Origin: Paucibacter aquatile
Lineage (GTDB): Bacteria; Pseudomonadota; Gammaproteobacteria; Burkholderiales; Burkholderiaceae_C
Direction: 5' to 3'
Assembly: GCF_002885975.1 (NCBI RefSeq)
Contig: NZ_POSP01000003.1
Span: forward strand, 3,038,001-3,102,000
Length of the DNA: 64,000 bases
Below are positions 17,081 through 25,519 of this stretch, in pieces. Position 1 is the stretch's first letter, and each line of letters begins with the position of its first letter. The position numbers and the translations under genes are program-made. The notes beneath the pieces were generated by a model that saw only the letters and a list, made by a program, of their open reading frames with translations, searched no databases and was not told the origin of the DNA.

Positions 17081-17590
17081 TCAGTCCTTGTTCTTCGCCA
17101 GGCGCGCGACGAGTTTCATGAGCGTGGGCACGCGCTTCCTGCCGTGCATGGCCCGCAGGCGAGCCTTGGCCGCGCCGATGTCGATGCCCGCGCAGGTGAC
17201 CAGCAGCGGCTGCGTCTCCTCCTCCCGCATCACCTCGAACTGTGCGGTCAGGCCTGGCAGGCGCTTTTTCGAAACGCCGACGATGGGCACGCTGCCGCCC
17301 AGTGCGTGAAAGATGTGCTGGCCCAGGCCCGGCGTTTCGTCGGCATCCAGATGCACAAAACCGTCGATCAAGATGAGCTCTGGCTCCAGCTTGTGCTCGC
17401 GCAGCAGTTGCATCACGCAGGGCAGCTCGCGCAAGTCCAGCATTCCCCGGACCGCCGGCTCGACATGGGCGATGCGCGAGAGGTAAGTGCGGGTCGCTTC
17501 CGCCGCATCCCAGGCGTCGAAAGCCACCGCAGCAGCCCTGGCACGGGTCGCCTGCGCGTCCTCGAAATGTACAGCCACGATGAGTTTCAT
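17081..17590 (-). CDS. Endonuclease V-like protein with an altered active site
   Basis: A 169-residue protein resembling endonuclease V (Nfi), which cleaves DNA or RNA next to deoxyinosine/inosine. Recognisable elements: IVAVHFEDAQATRARAAAVAFD at the start (family form AVDV..ARAAAV), RELP with Glu55, LILIDGFVHLD with Asp76, and VPIVGVSKKRL. The first metal-binding Asp of the family falls on His8 here. It is also shorter than standard Nfi (about 220 residues). The change suggests altered or lost nuclease activity, though His can bind metal. ATG 17590. It precedes the tyrosine-phosphatase-like gene by 20 bp. Confidence 0.72.
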   Translation of the reverse strand: MKLIVAVHFEDAQATRARAAAVAFDAWDAAEATRTYLSRIAHVEPAVRGMLDLRELPCVMQLLREHKLEPELILIDGFVHLDADETPGLGQHIFHALGGSVPIVGVSKKRLPGLTAQFEVMREEETQPLLVTCAGIDIGAAKARLRAMHGRKRVPTLMKLVARLAKNKD

Positions 17591-17617
17591 GCGGGATTGA
17601 TGATGAGTCGCGGTGAC

Positions 17618-18034
17618 TCAGATGCTGGAAGCGCTTGCCAGGGCGACCGCGAGGAATCCGATGGAGCCGAAGAAGAGCAAAAGTGCCGAGGAGAACCACA
17701 ACTCCAGCCAGGTTCCGATCTTCGCCTTGGGCTGGCGCCCCGACCGCTCGATGAGCAGCACCGGCACGGCCTGGCCCAGCTTGGGGCTTATCTTGGGCGA
17801 GGTGGCCACACTGCTCCGCAACTGAGCGCGCTGCCCCGTTGAAAGCTCGAACTCCACGCGGTAGTAGCGTCGCTTGCGTCCAAACATGCGGTAGCAGTGT
17901 TCGCTGACGACTCGCCCCTCCACCTTGCGCGCGCGCCCCACGAACACCAGCTGCCGGATGGCAGCCGCCAGGCCAGCTGGCAGCATGGCGATGCTCACCA
18001 GGACCAAGATGCCGATGGCAAAGCTGCTGCTCAA
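17618..18034 (-). CDS. DUF3592-like membrane protein
   Basis: About 138 residues with two membrane segments flanking a soluble beta-rich part. The first segment (SFAIGILVLVSIAMLPAGL) is near the N terminus and the second (ALLLFFGSIGFLAVALA) at the C terminus. The middle (VEGRVVSEHCYR, YYRVEFELSTGQ, GQAVPVLL) has the pattern of the DUF3592 group, found in many small membrane proteins of unknown function. The start is uncertain: TTG 18034 is used, CTG 18049 would overlap the upstream gene, and there is no good ATG before the first membrane segment. It directly follows another small membrane protein gene. Confidence 0.68.
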   Translation of the reverse strand: MSSSFAIGILVLVSIAMLPAGLAAAIRQLVFVGRARKVEGRVVSEHCYRMFGRKRRYYRVEFELSTGQRAQLRSSVATSPKISPKLGQAVPVLLIERSGRQPKAKIGTWLELWFSSALLLFFGSIGFLAVALASASSI

Positions 18035-18041
18035 GGCGAAC

Positions 18042-18305
18042 TTATCCAGCCGCCTGCTCTTTGAGCAGCCGCCAGCCGAAACCGAAGAACCCGAGGCCCA
18101 CGGCCATCCAGAGCAGGCCGCCCACCCACATCCCCGCGCGGTCGCCAAGCAGCTCTGTGAACAGCAGGCTCAGCCCACAGATGGCTTTGCAGCTGCTGCC
18201 GGATGCCTGGAGGGGCCGACCCAAAAGAGCCGCCAGCCCCATCAGGATGGCTGCAGCACCGAGCGTGATGGCAAACCAGGCGAAGAGTTTGGTTTCGCGT
18301 TGCAT
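18042..18305 (-). CDS. Small membrane protein of unknown function
   Basis: An 87-residue protein with two hydrophobic segments, at residues about 7-27 (FAWFAITLGAAAILMGLAAL) and 58-78 (VGGLLWMAVGLGFFGFGW), and a Cys pair between them (SCKAICG). I do not recognise a family. ATG 18305 starts it; the leader carries an ATCC/ATTC repeat (18331-18346) instead of an obvious Shine-Dalgarno. It is probably co-transcribed with the DUF3592-like gene that begins about 7 bp after its stop. Confidence 0.68.
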   Translation of the reverse strand: MQRETKLFAWFAITLGAAAILMGLAALLGRPLQASGSSCKAICGLSLLFTELLGDRAGMWVGGLLWMAVGLGFFGFGWRLLKEQAAG

Positions 18306-18330
18306 GGGATGGAGCGGTATCGGGCGGGCT

Positions 18331-18346
18331 GGATGGATGAATGGAT
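18331..18346 (-). repeat. ATCC/ATTC microsatellite in a gene leader
   Basis: On the minus strand the sequence is ATCCATTCATCCATCC, about 26 bp upstream of the ATG at 18305. It belongs to the same class of pyrimidine-rich repeat as those at 4911 and 33300. Confidence 0.5.
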
Positions 18347-18465
18347 CGAGTCGGGATGGACGCTGATTTGGTCTGTTATGCCAGTGTGGATCCCTGATGC
18401 GAAAAGTCATGTCCGGTCGCTGTGCGCAATGTCGACTCGACTTGTTCAGTCGTTCAGTCACTTAC

Positions 18466-18882
18466 TCACTCACCGACCAGACGGCTCACATGCAGTGCCA
18501 GCAGCGTGCAAGAAGATCCCGGCTGCGACGAAGCCTGGAGTTCGTAGCGTGCACCGCCTTGCGTGATGGCGAGCGCCCAACTGGCCTCGAACGGGGCGCT
18601 TGTTTGCAGGGCGGTCGGCGCGACAGACTGCCGGGTGGACAGACCCGCAGTCTGACGCGGCTGCGGAATCACTTCCTGGACCGAGCCCAGCGGGCGCGCC
18701 AAGTCCTCGAGGGCTCGGGCCAGGCTCACCTTGTCCTTGGGCTCGGCGAACATCGCCGCCAGCTCGTTGAACTGTCCCTGCGACAGCTGCTGCGCGGCCT
18801 GTAGGGCGCATGAGTCGGCGGCATATGAGGCCATAGGGATCACCGCGGCCAGACCGGCAACTGCAAGTGGTGAACGAATCAT
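18466..18882 (-). CDS. Exported protein of unknown function
   Basis: A 138-residue protein with a clear signal peptide (MIRSPLAVAGLAAVIPMASYAA, cleavage near residue 22). The mature part starts with DSCALQAAQQLSQGQFNELAAMF, a pattern seen in proteins that accumulate to modify or sense secreted enzymes (DUF3887-like), followed by a beta-rich region with a second Cys (SSCTLLALHV). A disulfide between the two Cys is likely. ATG 18882 has GGGAGAG just upstream. It stands alone, 120 bp from the serine hydrolase gene. Function unknown. Confidence 0.72.
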   Translation of the reverse strand: MIRSPLAVAGLAAVIPMASYAADSCALQAAQQLSQGQFNELAAMFAEPKDKVSLARALEDLARPLGSVQEVIPQPRQTAGLSTRQSVAPTALQTSAPFEASWALAITQGGARYELQASSQPGSSCTLLALHVSRLVGE

Positions 18883-19002
18883 GAACTCTCCCTCGCCTCA
18901 ACGGGCTCTGCTTGTGGCGCCATTTTATGGGCGAGCGCGGGTCGGGCGGTTTGAGCCTTCCTTCTTTCAGCGCAGTCCTGAGACCAATCGTCCGGACGGG
19001 AT

Positions 19003-20214
19003 TCAAGGTTCCGGCGACCAGAACTTCATGTCGCCATACTCCCAGGTCCAGGGCAGGCCGGTTTCGCCCAAGATGGACCGCACCAAGGCCGGAAACGCGG
19101 GCTCGGCGCGCACGTCGTTGGAGAGCATCACCAGGCAGCGCTTCTTTGCTTCGATGCAGACCCACATATTGGCCGTGGAGTCGTTGTGCCCGCCTTTGAA
19201 GAAGCCAGCACCTTGCGGCCCGGTGAACGCGATCACCCCCAGCCCAGCGCCGAGTGATGGAAAGGCCGTCGTGGCGAGGGTCGGCTGGAGCGAAGGGAAT
19301 TGGCTGCGCGTGGTGATCGGGAGTTGCGGCCGGGTCAGCTCGGCGCGCGCCGCAGCGCTCAGGCCATCGCCGCGCACATAGCTGGCGGCAAGAAGGCCCA
19401 TATCGGCAATGCTGGTGTCCATGGAGCCCGAGACGCGCACCCGGCTGCGCTCGTCGTGAGGCTCCGGCAGCCCGTCCAGGGTGAAGCCGTCGGCCAGATT
19501 GGGCCGAAAGTCGGGACGCCAGATCAGGCTGCTGCGGCTCATGCCGTTTGGCGCAAAGATCCGCCGATTCATTTCCGCACCGACATCCAAGCCCAGACCC
19601 TGCTCCAGCACGAATTGCAGCAGGATCAGCCCATCGCCGGAGTAGGCATAGCGGCTGCCCGGTTCGAAGTGAATGCGCAGCTGCTGGTCCGGTTCCAGAA
19701 AGTAGAAATTGGCAAAACCGCTGCTGTGCGTGAGCAGCATGCGAGCGGTCAACCGGCGCCAGCGCTCATCGCGGGCCAGGCCCGCAAACGCGGAGTAGCG
19801 CCGCACGATGTCCGGCGAGGCATAGCTTGGCAGCGGCTGCGGCAGGTAGTTCGCCATCGGCACATCCAGGCCCAGTTTGCCTTCTTCGACCAACTGCATC
19901 ACCAGATAGCCGAAGGCGGCCTTGGTCAGCGAGGCGCCGTACATCACGGTGTCTTCCTGCAGCGGGTCGCCGCTGGCGTTGCGCACGCCGTAAGCCTTGG
20001 TGAACACCAGCTGGCCGTCGTCGACCACAGCCAGCGCGAGCCCCCGGGTGCCGGTGGCGGCCATGGCAAGCCGCACTGTGTCGTCTAGGCTTTGGGCGTG
20101 AACGGAGGGCTGGGGCGAGATCACCGGTGTTTGGACGCAGCCTGACAGGGCGAAGGCAAGGAGCAGCAGGGTGGCTGCGCGGCGTGGCCATGCGCAGGGA
20201 GTCAGAGTTGGCAT
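19003..20214 (-). CDS. Serine hydrolase, beta-lactamase/penicillin-binding type, lipoprotein
   Basis: A 403-residue class C beta-lactamase-fold protein. The N terminus is a lipoprotein signal (LLLLAFALSGC, Cys at about 25), so the protein is membrane-anchored in the periplasm. Motifs: SLTK (nucleophile Ser and Lys) after MYGA, LLTHSSGFANF, the second motif YSGDG in place of YxN, and GGH near the C terminus. These are typical for esterases, D-aminopeptidases and peptidoglycan-related hydrolases of the family; the Ser at the YxN site is common in non-lactamase members. Resistance function should not be assumed. Start ATG 20214, single-gene unit. Confidence 0.88.
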   Translation of the reverse strand: MPTLTPCAWPRRAATLLLLAFALSGCVQTPVISPQPSVHAQSLDDTVRLAMAATGTRGLALAVVDDGQLVFTKAYGVRNASGDPLQEDTVMYGASLTKAAFGYLVMQLVEEGKLGLDVPMANYLPQPLPSYASPDIVRRYSAFAGLARDERWRRLTARMLLTHSSGFANFYFLEPDQQLRIHFEPGSRYAYSGDGLILLQFVLEQGLGLDVGAEMNRRIFAPNGMSRSSLIWRPDFRPNLADGFTLDGLPEPHDERSRVRVSGSMDTSIADMGLLAASYVRGDGLSAAARAELTRPQLPITTRSQFPSLQPTLATTAFPSLGAGLGVIAFTGPQGAGFFKGGHNDSTANMWVCIEAKKRCLVMLSNDVRAEPAFPALVRSILGETGLPWTWEYGDMKFWSPEP

Positions 20215-20319
20215 GGGGTCCTTGACCTTGTACTTGTCTTCGTCGGCAGCACGCCGCAGGGCCAGAATGAAATGAGGCCCGTAGAGGTGATGCCGGTACG
20301 GGTCCGATTGAGTGACTGG

Positions 20320-21075
20320 CTAGGCACCGTTTTCCTCGCTCGGCGAACGGGCGGTATGAATGGCGACGATACCAAGCGACAGCCGTTCGAACACAACGTT
20401 TTCGAAGCCCATGTTCTCCAATTCTTCGGCCAGACCTTCAGCAGTTGGAAATTCTCGAATGCCTTGCAGCAAATACTTGTACGCAGAAGCATCGCCGCCA
20501 GTCGCCAGCCAGCCTAGAACCGGCATGCAAACGGACATGTATGCCAAGTACACACGGTGCAAGACTGCCCAGGGAATGTTGGAAGCCTCCAGAATGATGA
20601 GACGACCACCAGGCTTGAGCACTCGCAACGCCTCCTGCAACGCAAGGCGTCGGTTGCAGATCTTCAGGCCGAGGGAAATCGAATAGGCATCGACGCTATG
20701 CGTCGGGACCGACGGCATGTTCTCGGCGTCCAATAGCTTTAGAACGACTGCAGCGGAATGCCTACTCAACCGTTCCCCTGCGATGGCAAGCATCTTTGCG
20801 CTCACGTCCGACGCCAGGATCGTTCGCCCTTCGACGCCTTCCTGCGTCAAAACGCGAAGAATGATGTCACCAGTTCCAGTGGCGCCGTCAAGGAGAACAT
20901 CCCAGTTCTCGCTAGCGATCCGCCGCGCGACTTTCCGCTTCCACAGGCGATGAATGCCAAAGCTGAAAGCGTCACAAAGTCTGTCGTACCGCGTGGCGAT
21001 GCGGCCGAATATGTCGTCCGCCTGCCATTCAAACTCAGCGGCATTGTCGAGTGCGGATGATTCGCGGACGGTCAT
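20320..21075 (-). CDS. UbiE/COQ5-like SAM-dependent methyltransferase
   Basis: A 251-residue class I methyltransferase. Motif I reads DGATGTGD (residues about 63-70), a post-I acid lies in LASDVS, and DAYSISLGLKICNRRLALQEALRVLKPGG is the UbiE-type region, so it resembles the C-methyltransferases of quinone biosynthesis. There are no ubiquinone or menaquinone genes beside it, and this is not the canonical ubiE context, so it may methylate another substrate. The gene and the stretch upstream are visibly lower in GC than all neighbours and use more A/T-ending codons, a sign of horizontal transfer. ATG 21075. Confidence 0.85.
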   Translation of the reverse strand: MTVRESSALDNAAEFEWQADDIFGRIATRYDRLCDAFSFGIHRLWKRKVARRIASENWDVLLDGATGTGDIILRVLTQEGVEGRTILASDVSAKMLAIAGERLSRHSAAVVLKLLDAENMPSVPTHSVDAYSISLGLKICNRRLALQEALRVLKPGGRLIILEASNIPWAVLHRVYLAYMSVCMPVLGWLATGGDASAYKYLLQGIREFPTAEGLAEELENMGFENVVFERLSLGIVAIHTARSPSEENGA

Positions 21076-21214
21076 GTGGATGTCTAACTTGTTATCTGCC
21101 GATCACTAGCGAATTCTGCCCAAGCTTGGGTTCAGCAAGTCGCGCGCGGGTTAGCCAACTTAAAGTTCAAAAATAGCTTCTCCCTGAGCGACCACACTGG
21201 CCCGGCGGAGCATC

Positions 21215-21580
21215 TCACTCTTCCAAGAACTTCCACGTTTCCGCCCCGTCGAACCTGCGAATTCGCACCGAGGCGATCAAGGCCGGGTCGAAGTTGCCCA
21301 GATGCACGCCGTGCTTGCCGCCCGGCTCTGCGGAGATCGGCTCCCAGTGCGTCACGCAGCCACAGTGCCGGCAGCGCATGGTGCGCAGGGTTTTGTCACC
21401 CTGGACGTAAGCCTGCATGGCATCAGGCGCCGCATCAATCGTCACCGTGCCCCACTCGAAATACACCCAGGGGCCGCCGACTCGTCGACACAGCGAGCAG
21501 TTGCAGGAGGTGGCCGTTTCGGGCGTGGCAGGCAAGGTAAGGCGGACGGCGCCGCAGTGACAGGAACCGGTGTGCTGCAT
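21215..21580 (-). CDS. GFA family protein (Gfa/CENP-V zinc fold)
   Basis: A 121-residue protein with the zinc-binding cysteines of the GFA family: CHCGAVRL at residues 7-9, CNCSLCRR at about 27-32 and RCRHCGC at about 70-75. The family is named for glutathione-dependent formaldehyde-activating enzyme, but most members have no proven activity. ATG 21580 (MQHTGSCHCG) is in the normal position. It stands alone, in the same direction as the XRE/helicase pair upstream. Confidence 0.9.
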   Translation of the reverse strand: MQHTGSCHCGAVRLTLPATPETATSCNCSLCRRVGGPWVYFEWGTVTIDAAPDAMQAYVQGDKTLRTMRCRHCGCVTHWEPISAEPGGKHGVHLGNFDPALIASVRIRRFDGAETWKFLEE

Positions 21581-21648
21581 GCGGGCTTGTCCTTGTGTGA
21601 AGTGCGGGAGTTCAGCAGGTAGGCACCGCGCAGCGTTTGACTTGCGTT

Positions 21649-21921
21649 TCAGTGGCTGCCTGGTGGCTGAAGCGTCACCGCCAAGCCATACAGCGCCAAC
21701 AAGCCCAGCATGTGGCCCACCGACACCCCGGGTTCCCCAGACTCAATCCGGGCAATGGTCTGCACATGCACGCCAAGGCGGGTGGCCGCGGTGGCCTGGC
21801 CTTCGCCGGCGGCGAGCCGGGCCTGCTTGGCGGCCGCGCCGAGGGCGCGGATGGAGGACAGCGCTTGTTCGTCGATGTCCACGGAGATGCGTTTGCCTTG
21901 TGCCATGGCGGGCATTGTCAC
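21649..21921 (-). CDS. XRE-family helix-turn-helix protein
   Basis: A protein of up to 90 residues with an XRE/Cro-type helix-turn-helix: ARLAAGEGQATAATRLGVHVQTIARIESGEPGVSVGHMLGLLALYG. The GTG at 21921 overlaps the helicase stop (GTGA), giving translational coupling; ATG 21915 or 21906 in the same frame are alternatives. It resembles HipB-like and antitoxin-type regulators, but no HipA or toxin gene adjoins it. Position suggests it regulates its own transcript with the helicase, or acts with it. Confidence 0.8.
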   Translation of the reverse strand: MTMPAMAQGKRISVDIDEQALSSIRALGAAAKQARLAAGEGQATAATRLGVHVQTIARIESGEPGVSVGHMLGLLALYGLAVTLQPPGSH

Positions 21922-23987
21922 CCGGCTGAGGCCTGCGCTTGGGCGAGCGCTTTGGCACGCCAGAAGGCCACATCGATGGGCACGGCCGCGCCGCTGCGCT
22001 CGTTGATCAAAACGAGCTGGCGGCCGTCGGGGCTGAGCTGGCTGATCTCGCCGCTCAGACGGCCGGCGCTGACGCGCAAACCGAGCGCATTGGCGGGGAA
22101 GCCGGGCTGGGCGGCCAGCTCCAGCAGGGCGTGCACGGGCCGGGTGTCGCCGGCCAGGCGCAGGCGCTGGACGATGGGTGCCAAAAACGGGTTGTGGGCG
22201 CTGTCGCCCGGCGCCAGAAAGACGATCAACTTCGCCTGCGCGCGGCTCCAGGCCACATTGAACAGGCGCTGGGCTTCGTCCGTTTGCAAAAAGGGCTGGC
22301 TGCCGTCCACCGGGTCGAAGAGCAGCACCGGCGCCTCGCTGCCTTGGGCGCGGTGCACGGTGCTGACCTTGATCTGCGCTTCGGGCAGGCCGCGGGCGCG
22401 CAGGCGCTGGCGGATCAGGGCGCGCTGGGCGCGGAAGGGCGTCAGCACCACCAGCTCATGCGGCTGCCAGCCGCCGCCGGGGTCTTCGGCCAGAGCGGTT
22501 TCGATCATGTCGGCAATCGCCTCGGCCGATTCGCGCCGCAGCGGCCCGCGGTCGGCGGCCGACCAGGCGCCCGAGGCGCGCATGGTCTGCACATGGATGT
22601 GGGTCTCGGCCGGCACCTCGGCGAAGCGGCGCTGGCGCGCCTGCAGCCAGGCGGGCGAGGCGCTGGCGTCCGCCGCCACGCGCAAAGCGCCCTCGTAAAA
22701 GAGCTGGCTGACCAAATCGCTGATGGGCGCGGCCATGCGCGATTGCTCGTCCAGCAAGGCCAGGGCCGGGCCCTGGCGCGGCATCTCGGCGAATGCGGAG
22801 CGGCCCAGCCAGCGGCGCGCCTCGCGCTCGCGGCTGCGCAGCACGGGCGAGAGCTGCTGCGGGTCGCCCGCGAACAGCCATTGCCGGCCCAGCGGCATCA
22901 GCACCAGGGCATGGGCCAGGCTGACCTGGCTGGCTTCGTCGAAGACCAACAGGTCGAAGGGCGGGGTGCTGTCGTCCTGGCCTTCGGGCGCCAGGGCGCG
23001 CAGGGTCTTGAGCGTGAAGGCGGCGCGGGTGGTGGTCATGGCCGCCAGGCGGCAGCGCTGCAGCACTTGCAGCGAGGAGGCGCGCAGCTGTTCGCGCAGG
23101 TCTTGCACGCGGTCGTGCCAGGCTTTCAGCGCGCTGGCCTCGCCCGCGCTGGCGCGGCCGCTGGGCCGGGCGGCCTCGGCGCGCGCCAGGCGCTGGATCA
23201 GCTCGCGGTCCTGGGCCGGGATCAGGTGCTCGCGGCCCTCAAAGGCCGCCGCGTCGAAGCGGGTGCCCAGGCGCTGCACGCTGGCGCGCAGGGACTCGCG
23301 TCGGCCTTTCTCCAGCGCCTTGTCCACCGCCAGCGTGGCCAGGTCCACGGCCTGGTTGGTGCTGGAGAGCAGCAGCACGCGGGCCTGTGGGCGCTGCTCC
23401 AGGTATTCGGCCAGCATCACGCCCAGGGTGGTGGTCTTGCCGGTGCCGGGCGGGCCCCAGAGGAAGGCGGCTTGCTGCTGCAGCAAGCCCAGGGCCTGGC
23501 GCTGGCCCGGGCGCAGCCAGCGAAACGGTGCACCCGTCAGCAGCGGGCCCTCGGGCCAGGCGGCGGGCCGCTGCAGCGCCGGCAGGCAGGCCAGGGCGCG
23601 CTCGGCCCAGGGCGTGTCCCACCAGGCATCGCTGACGGCCTTGAGGAAGCGGCTGGGGTAGAGGCGGATCAGGGCGTCCGGTCCGGGCGGCGGGCTGCTG
23701 GCGTTTTGCAGCAGCAGCTGGTCATCCTCGGGCAGCACGGCCAGCACGCTGGCGCCGCCTTTGACCGGCGCGCCCCACCAGGCGGCGGCGCCGTCCAGGC
23801 TGTCATCCAGCAGGCTTAGGGCCGAGGCGGTGCCCGGGCGCTGGCCTTCAGCGAACACATAGCCCGGCTCCAGGCTGACGCGCCAGAGCGTGCCCTCGCG
23901 CTCGCTGCGCAGGACCTTGAAGTCGTAGTACTCGGGCGTGGCCGCCAGTTCGGCGTGCAGCGCCGCGCGGAGGTCGGCCAGGCTCAT
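21918..23987 (-). CDS. Superfamily 1 DNA/RNA helicase (Upf1/Dna2-like, AAA_11/AAA_12)
   Basis: A 689-residue SF1B-type helicase. Walker A is LWGPPGTGKTTTLG near residue 180, the DEAD-box equivalent is FDEASQVSLAHALV near 350, followed by FAGDPQQLSPVL, LDEQSRM, VLTPFRAQ, TVHRAQGSE and a final NVAWSRAQAKL; this is the complete Upf1/Dna2 motif set. The N-terminal 150 residues and the last 60 residues are not assigned. Single-gene helicases of this type occur in nucleic-acid repair and in some phage-defence systems. It is translationally coupled to a downstream XRE regulator. Start ATG 23987. Confidence 0.9.
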   Translation of the reverse strand: MSLADLRAALHAELAATPEYYDFKVLRSEREGTLWRVSLEPGYVFAEGQRPGTASALSLLDDSLDGAAAWWGAPVKGGASVLAVLPEDDQLLLQNASSPPPGPDALIRLYPSRFLKAVSDAWWDTPWAERALACLPALQRPAAWPEGPLLTGAPFRWLRPGQRQALGLLQQQAAFLWGPPGTGKTTTLGVMLAEYLEQRPQARVLLLSSTNQAVDLATLAVDKALEKGRRESLRASVQRLGTRFDAAAFEGREHLIPAQDRELIQRLARAEAARPSGRASAGEASALKAWHDRVQDLREQLRASSLQVLQRCRLAAMTTTRAAFTLKTLRALAPEGQDDSTPPFDLLVFDEASQVSLAHALVLMPLGRQWLFAGDPQQLSPVLRSREREARRWLGRSAFAEMPRQGPALALLDEQSRMAAPISDLVSQLFYEGALRVAADASASPAWLQARQRRFAEVPAETHIHVQTMRASGAWSAADRGPLRRESAEAIADMIETALAEDPGGGWQPHELVVLTPFRAQRALIRQRLRARGLPEAQIKVSTVHRAQGSEAPVLLFDPVDGSQPFLQTDEAQRLFNVAWSRAQAKLIVFLAPGDSAHNPFLAPIVQRLRLAGDTRPVHALLELAAQPGFPANALGLRVSAGRLSGEISQLSPDGRQLVLINERSGAAVPIDVAFWRAKALAQAQASAG

Positions 23988-24079
23988 GGGCTGGGGAGGG
24001 CGAAGAAGGCGGGGCGGGGGAGGGCGGCACTATAGCGGCGCGAGGTCGCTGCTGCCGCTGCCGCGCTGTCCTACCGGGC

Positions 24080-25519
24080 TCAGGCCTCGCCCGAAGGCGC
24101 GGGCGGGCTGCTCGACGCGCCAGCCTCGCGCGGGAAGCGCACGGCCACGCCCAGGCCGCGGCCCTCCAGGCCGGTGCCCAGCTGCACCCGTGCGCCATGC
24201 TGGGCGGCGGCGCGCTCGACGATGGCAAGGCCCAGACCGCTGCCATGCTGCTCCTGGCCTGGGATGCGGTAGAAGCGCTCAAACACCTTGGCCTGCAGCT
24301 CGGCCGGGATGCCCGGGCCCTGGTCCAGCACCTCCAGCTGCACGGCCTCGGGCGTGTCGCTGATGCGCACCAGCACATGGCCGCCGGCGGGCGAGTACTT
24401 GATCGCGTTGTCCACCAGGTTGTCGATCAGGGCGCCGACCGATTCGCGGTTGACGCGCAGCCAGCATTCCTCGGGCGCCTGCAGCTCCAGCTCGATCTGG
24501 CGGCTCAGGGCCATGGGGCTGGCCAGCACCACGCGGTCGCTGACCAGGGCCACCAGCTCATGCTCGCGCTGGGCCATGTCCAGCGCATCGGCGCCCGAGC
24601 GGGCCAGGGCCAACAGCTGGTGCACGGTGTGGGTGGCGCGGTCCACGCCCTGGCGCAGGCGCTGGGCCGATTCGGCGCGGCGCTCGGTGTCCTGGCCGCC
24701 GTCCAGGGCCTCGGCGCTGAGCTTGACCACGGCCAGCGGTGTCTTGAGCTCATGCGCCGCGTCGAGCAGGAACTCGCGCTCGCGCTCCAGGCGCAGCTGC
24801 AGCCGCGCCATCAGCGAATTGACGGCATTGACCAGGGGCGCCAGCTCCACATAGGGCGAGTCGGGCAGGGGTGAGAGGTCCTTGGCCGAGCGCTGCGAGA
24901 TCTGCTGGCCGATGCGCTGCAGCGGCGCAAAGCCTAGGCGGAACAGCAGCCAGACCGGCAGGATCAGCAGGGGCAGGCCGTAGAGCAGGGGGCGGGCGTA
25001 GTAGCTGAAGCCGGCCACGGAGAAATGCCAGTCGCCCGGCTTCTCCTGCCAGCGGCGCACGATCAGGCCCTGCTCGGGCTCGCTGGCCTCGGCGTAGAGC
25101 CAGCGCGAATCGCTGGCGTAGACGCCCTCTTGCGGCGGGCTGCGGTCGCGGCCGCTGAGGTCGGGGTCGCGGCGCAGCAGCAGGCGGCCTTCGTGCCAGA
25201 CCTGCAGCAGGTAGAAGGGCGGACGGTGGCCTTTGTGGCGCCATTCGTCGCGCAGCAGGCCGTCCAGCTCGGCCATGCGCGCCTCCAGCGCTTGAGGCTG
25301 GTCCAGCCGGGGCAGGGCTTGCAGCTTGGCCAGCTCGGCCCAGAGCTGGTTCTCGGCCTGGCCGTTGCGGCTTTGCAGCAGGCCGATGTCGATCAGCTCG
25401 CGGGCGATCAAGGCCGCCCAGGTCAGGAAGATGACCGCAAACACCGCGCCCAGGCTGCGCCGGAACAGCGAGCGGTGGGCGGGGCGGCGGGTGGCCGGCG
25501 CGGCAGCGAGCAGGCTCAC
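24080..25519 (-). CDS. Sensor histidine kinase (QseC/PmrB-like)
   Basis: A 479-residue membrane kinase. First membrane segment at about residues 25-43 (LGAVFAVIFLTWAALIA), a periplasmic sensor of about 130 residues, second segment near 180-198 (LLYGLPLLILPVWLLF), HAMP-like linker, H-box LLDAAHELKTPLAVVK (His near 255), N-box LIDNLVDNAIKYSP near 370, and G boxes DQGPGIP and GSGLGLAI. This is the QseC/PmrB/TctE type of kinase. The GTG start at 25519 overlaps the regulator stop by 4 bp (GTGA). The periplasmic part has no motif that names the signal. Confidence 0.92.
   Translation of the reverse strand: MSLLAAAPATRRPAHRSLFRRSLGAVFAVIFLTWAALIARELIDIGLLQSRNGQAENQLWAELAKLQALPRLDQPQALEARMAELDGLLRDEWRHKGHRPPFYLLQVWHEGRLLLRRDPDLSGRDRSPPQEGVYASDSRWLYAEASEPEQGLIVRRWQEKPGDWHFSVAGFSYYARPLLYGLPLLILPVWLLFRLGFAPLQRIGQQISQRSAKDLSPLPDSPYVELAPLVNAVNSLMARLQLRLEREREFLLDAAHELKTPLAVVKLSAEALDGGQDTERRAESAQRLRQGVDRATHTVHQLLALARSGADALDMAQREHELVALVSDRVVLASPMALSRQIELELQAPEECWLRVNRESVGALIDNLVDNAIKYSPAGGHVLVRISDTPEAVQLEVLDQGPGIPAELQAKVFERFYRIPGQEQHGSGLGLAIVERAAAQHGARVQLGTGLEGRGLGVAVRFPREAGASSSPPAPSGEA

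Noticed and set aside
19003..20214. A beta-lactamase giving antibiotic resistance.
   Set aside because: The second motif is YSG, not YxN, and the wider sequence matches general serine hydrolases of the family; no evidence for lactam hydrolysis can be read here.
21080..21160. Integron attC-like or cloning-vector-like sequence upstream of the low-GC methyltransferase.
   Set aside because: GTCTAAC fits one attC core site, but no proper inverse core lies at the right distance and the position relative to the gene is wrong. EcoRI- and HindIII-like sites there are short and occur by chance.
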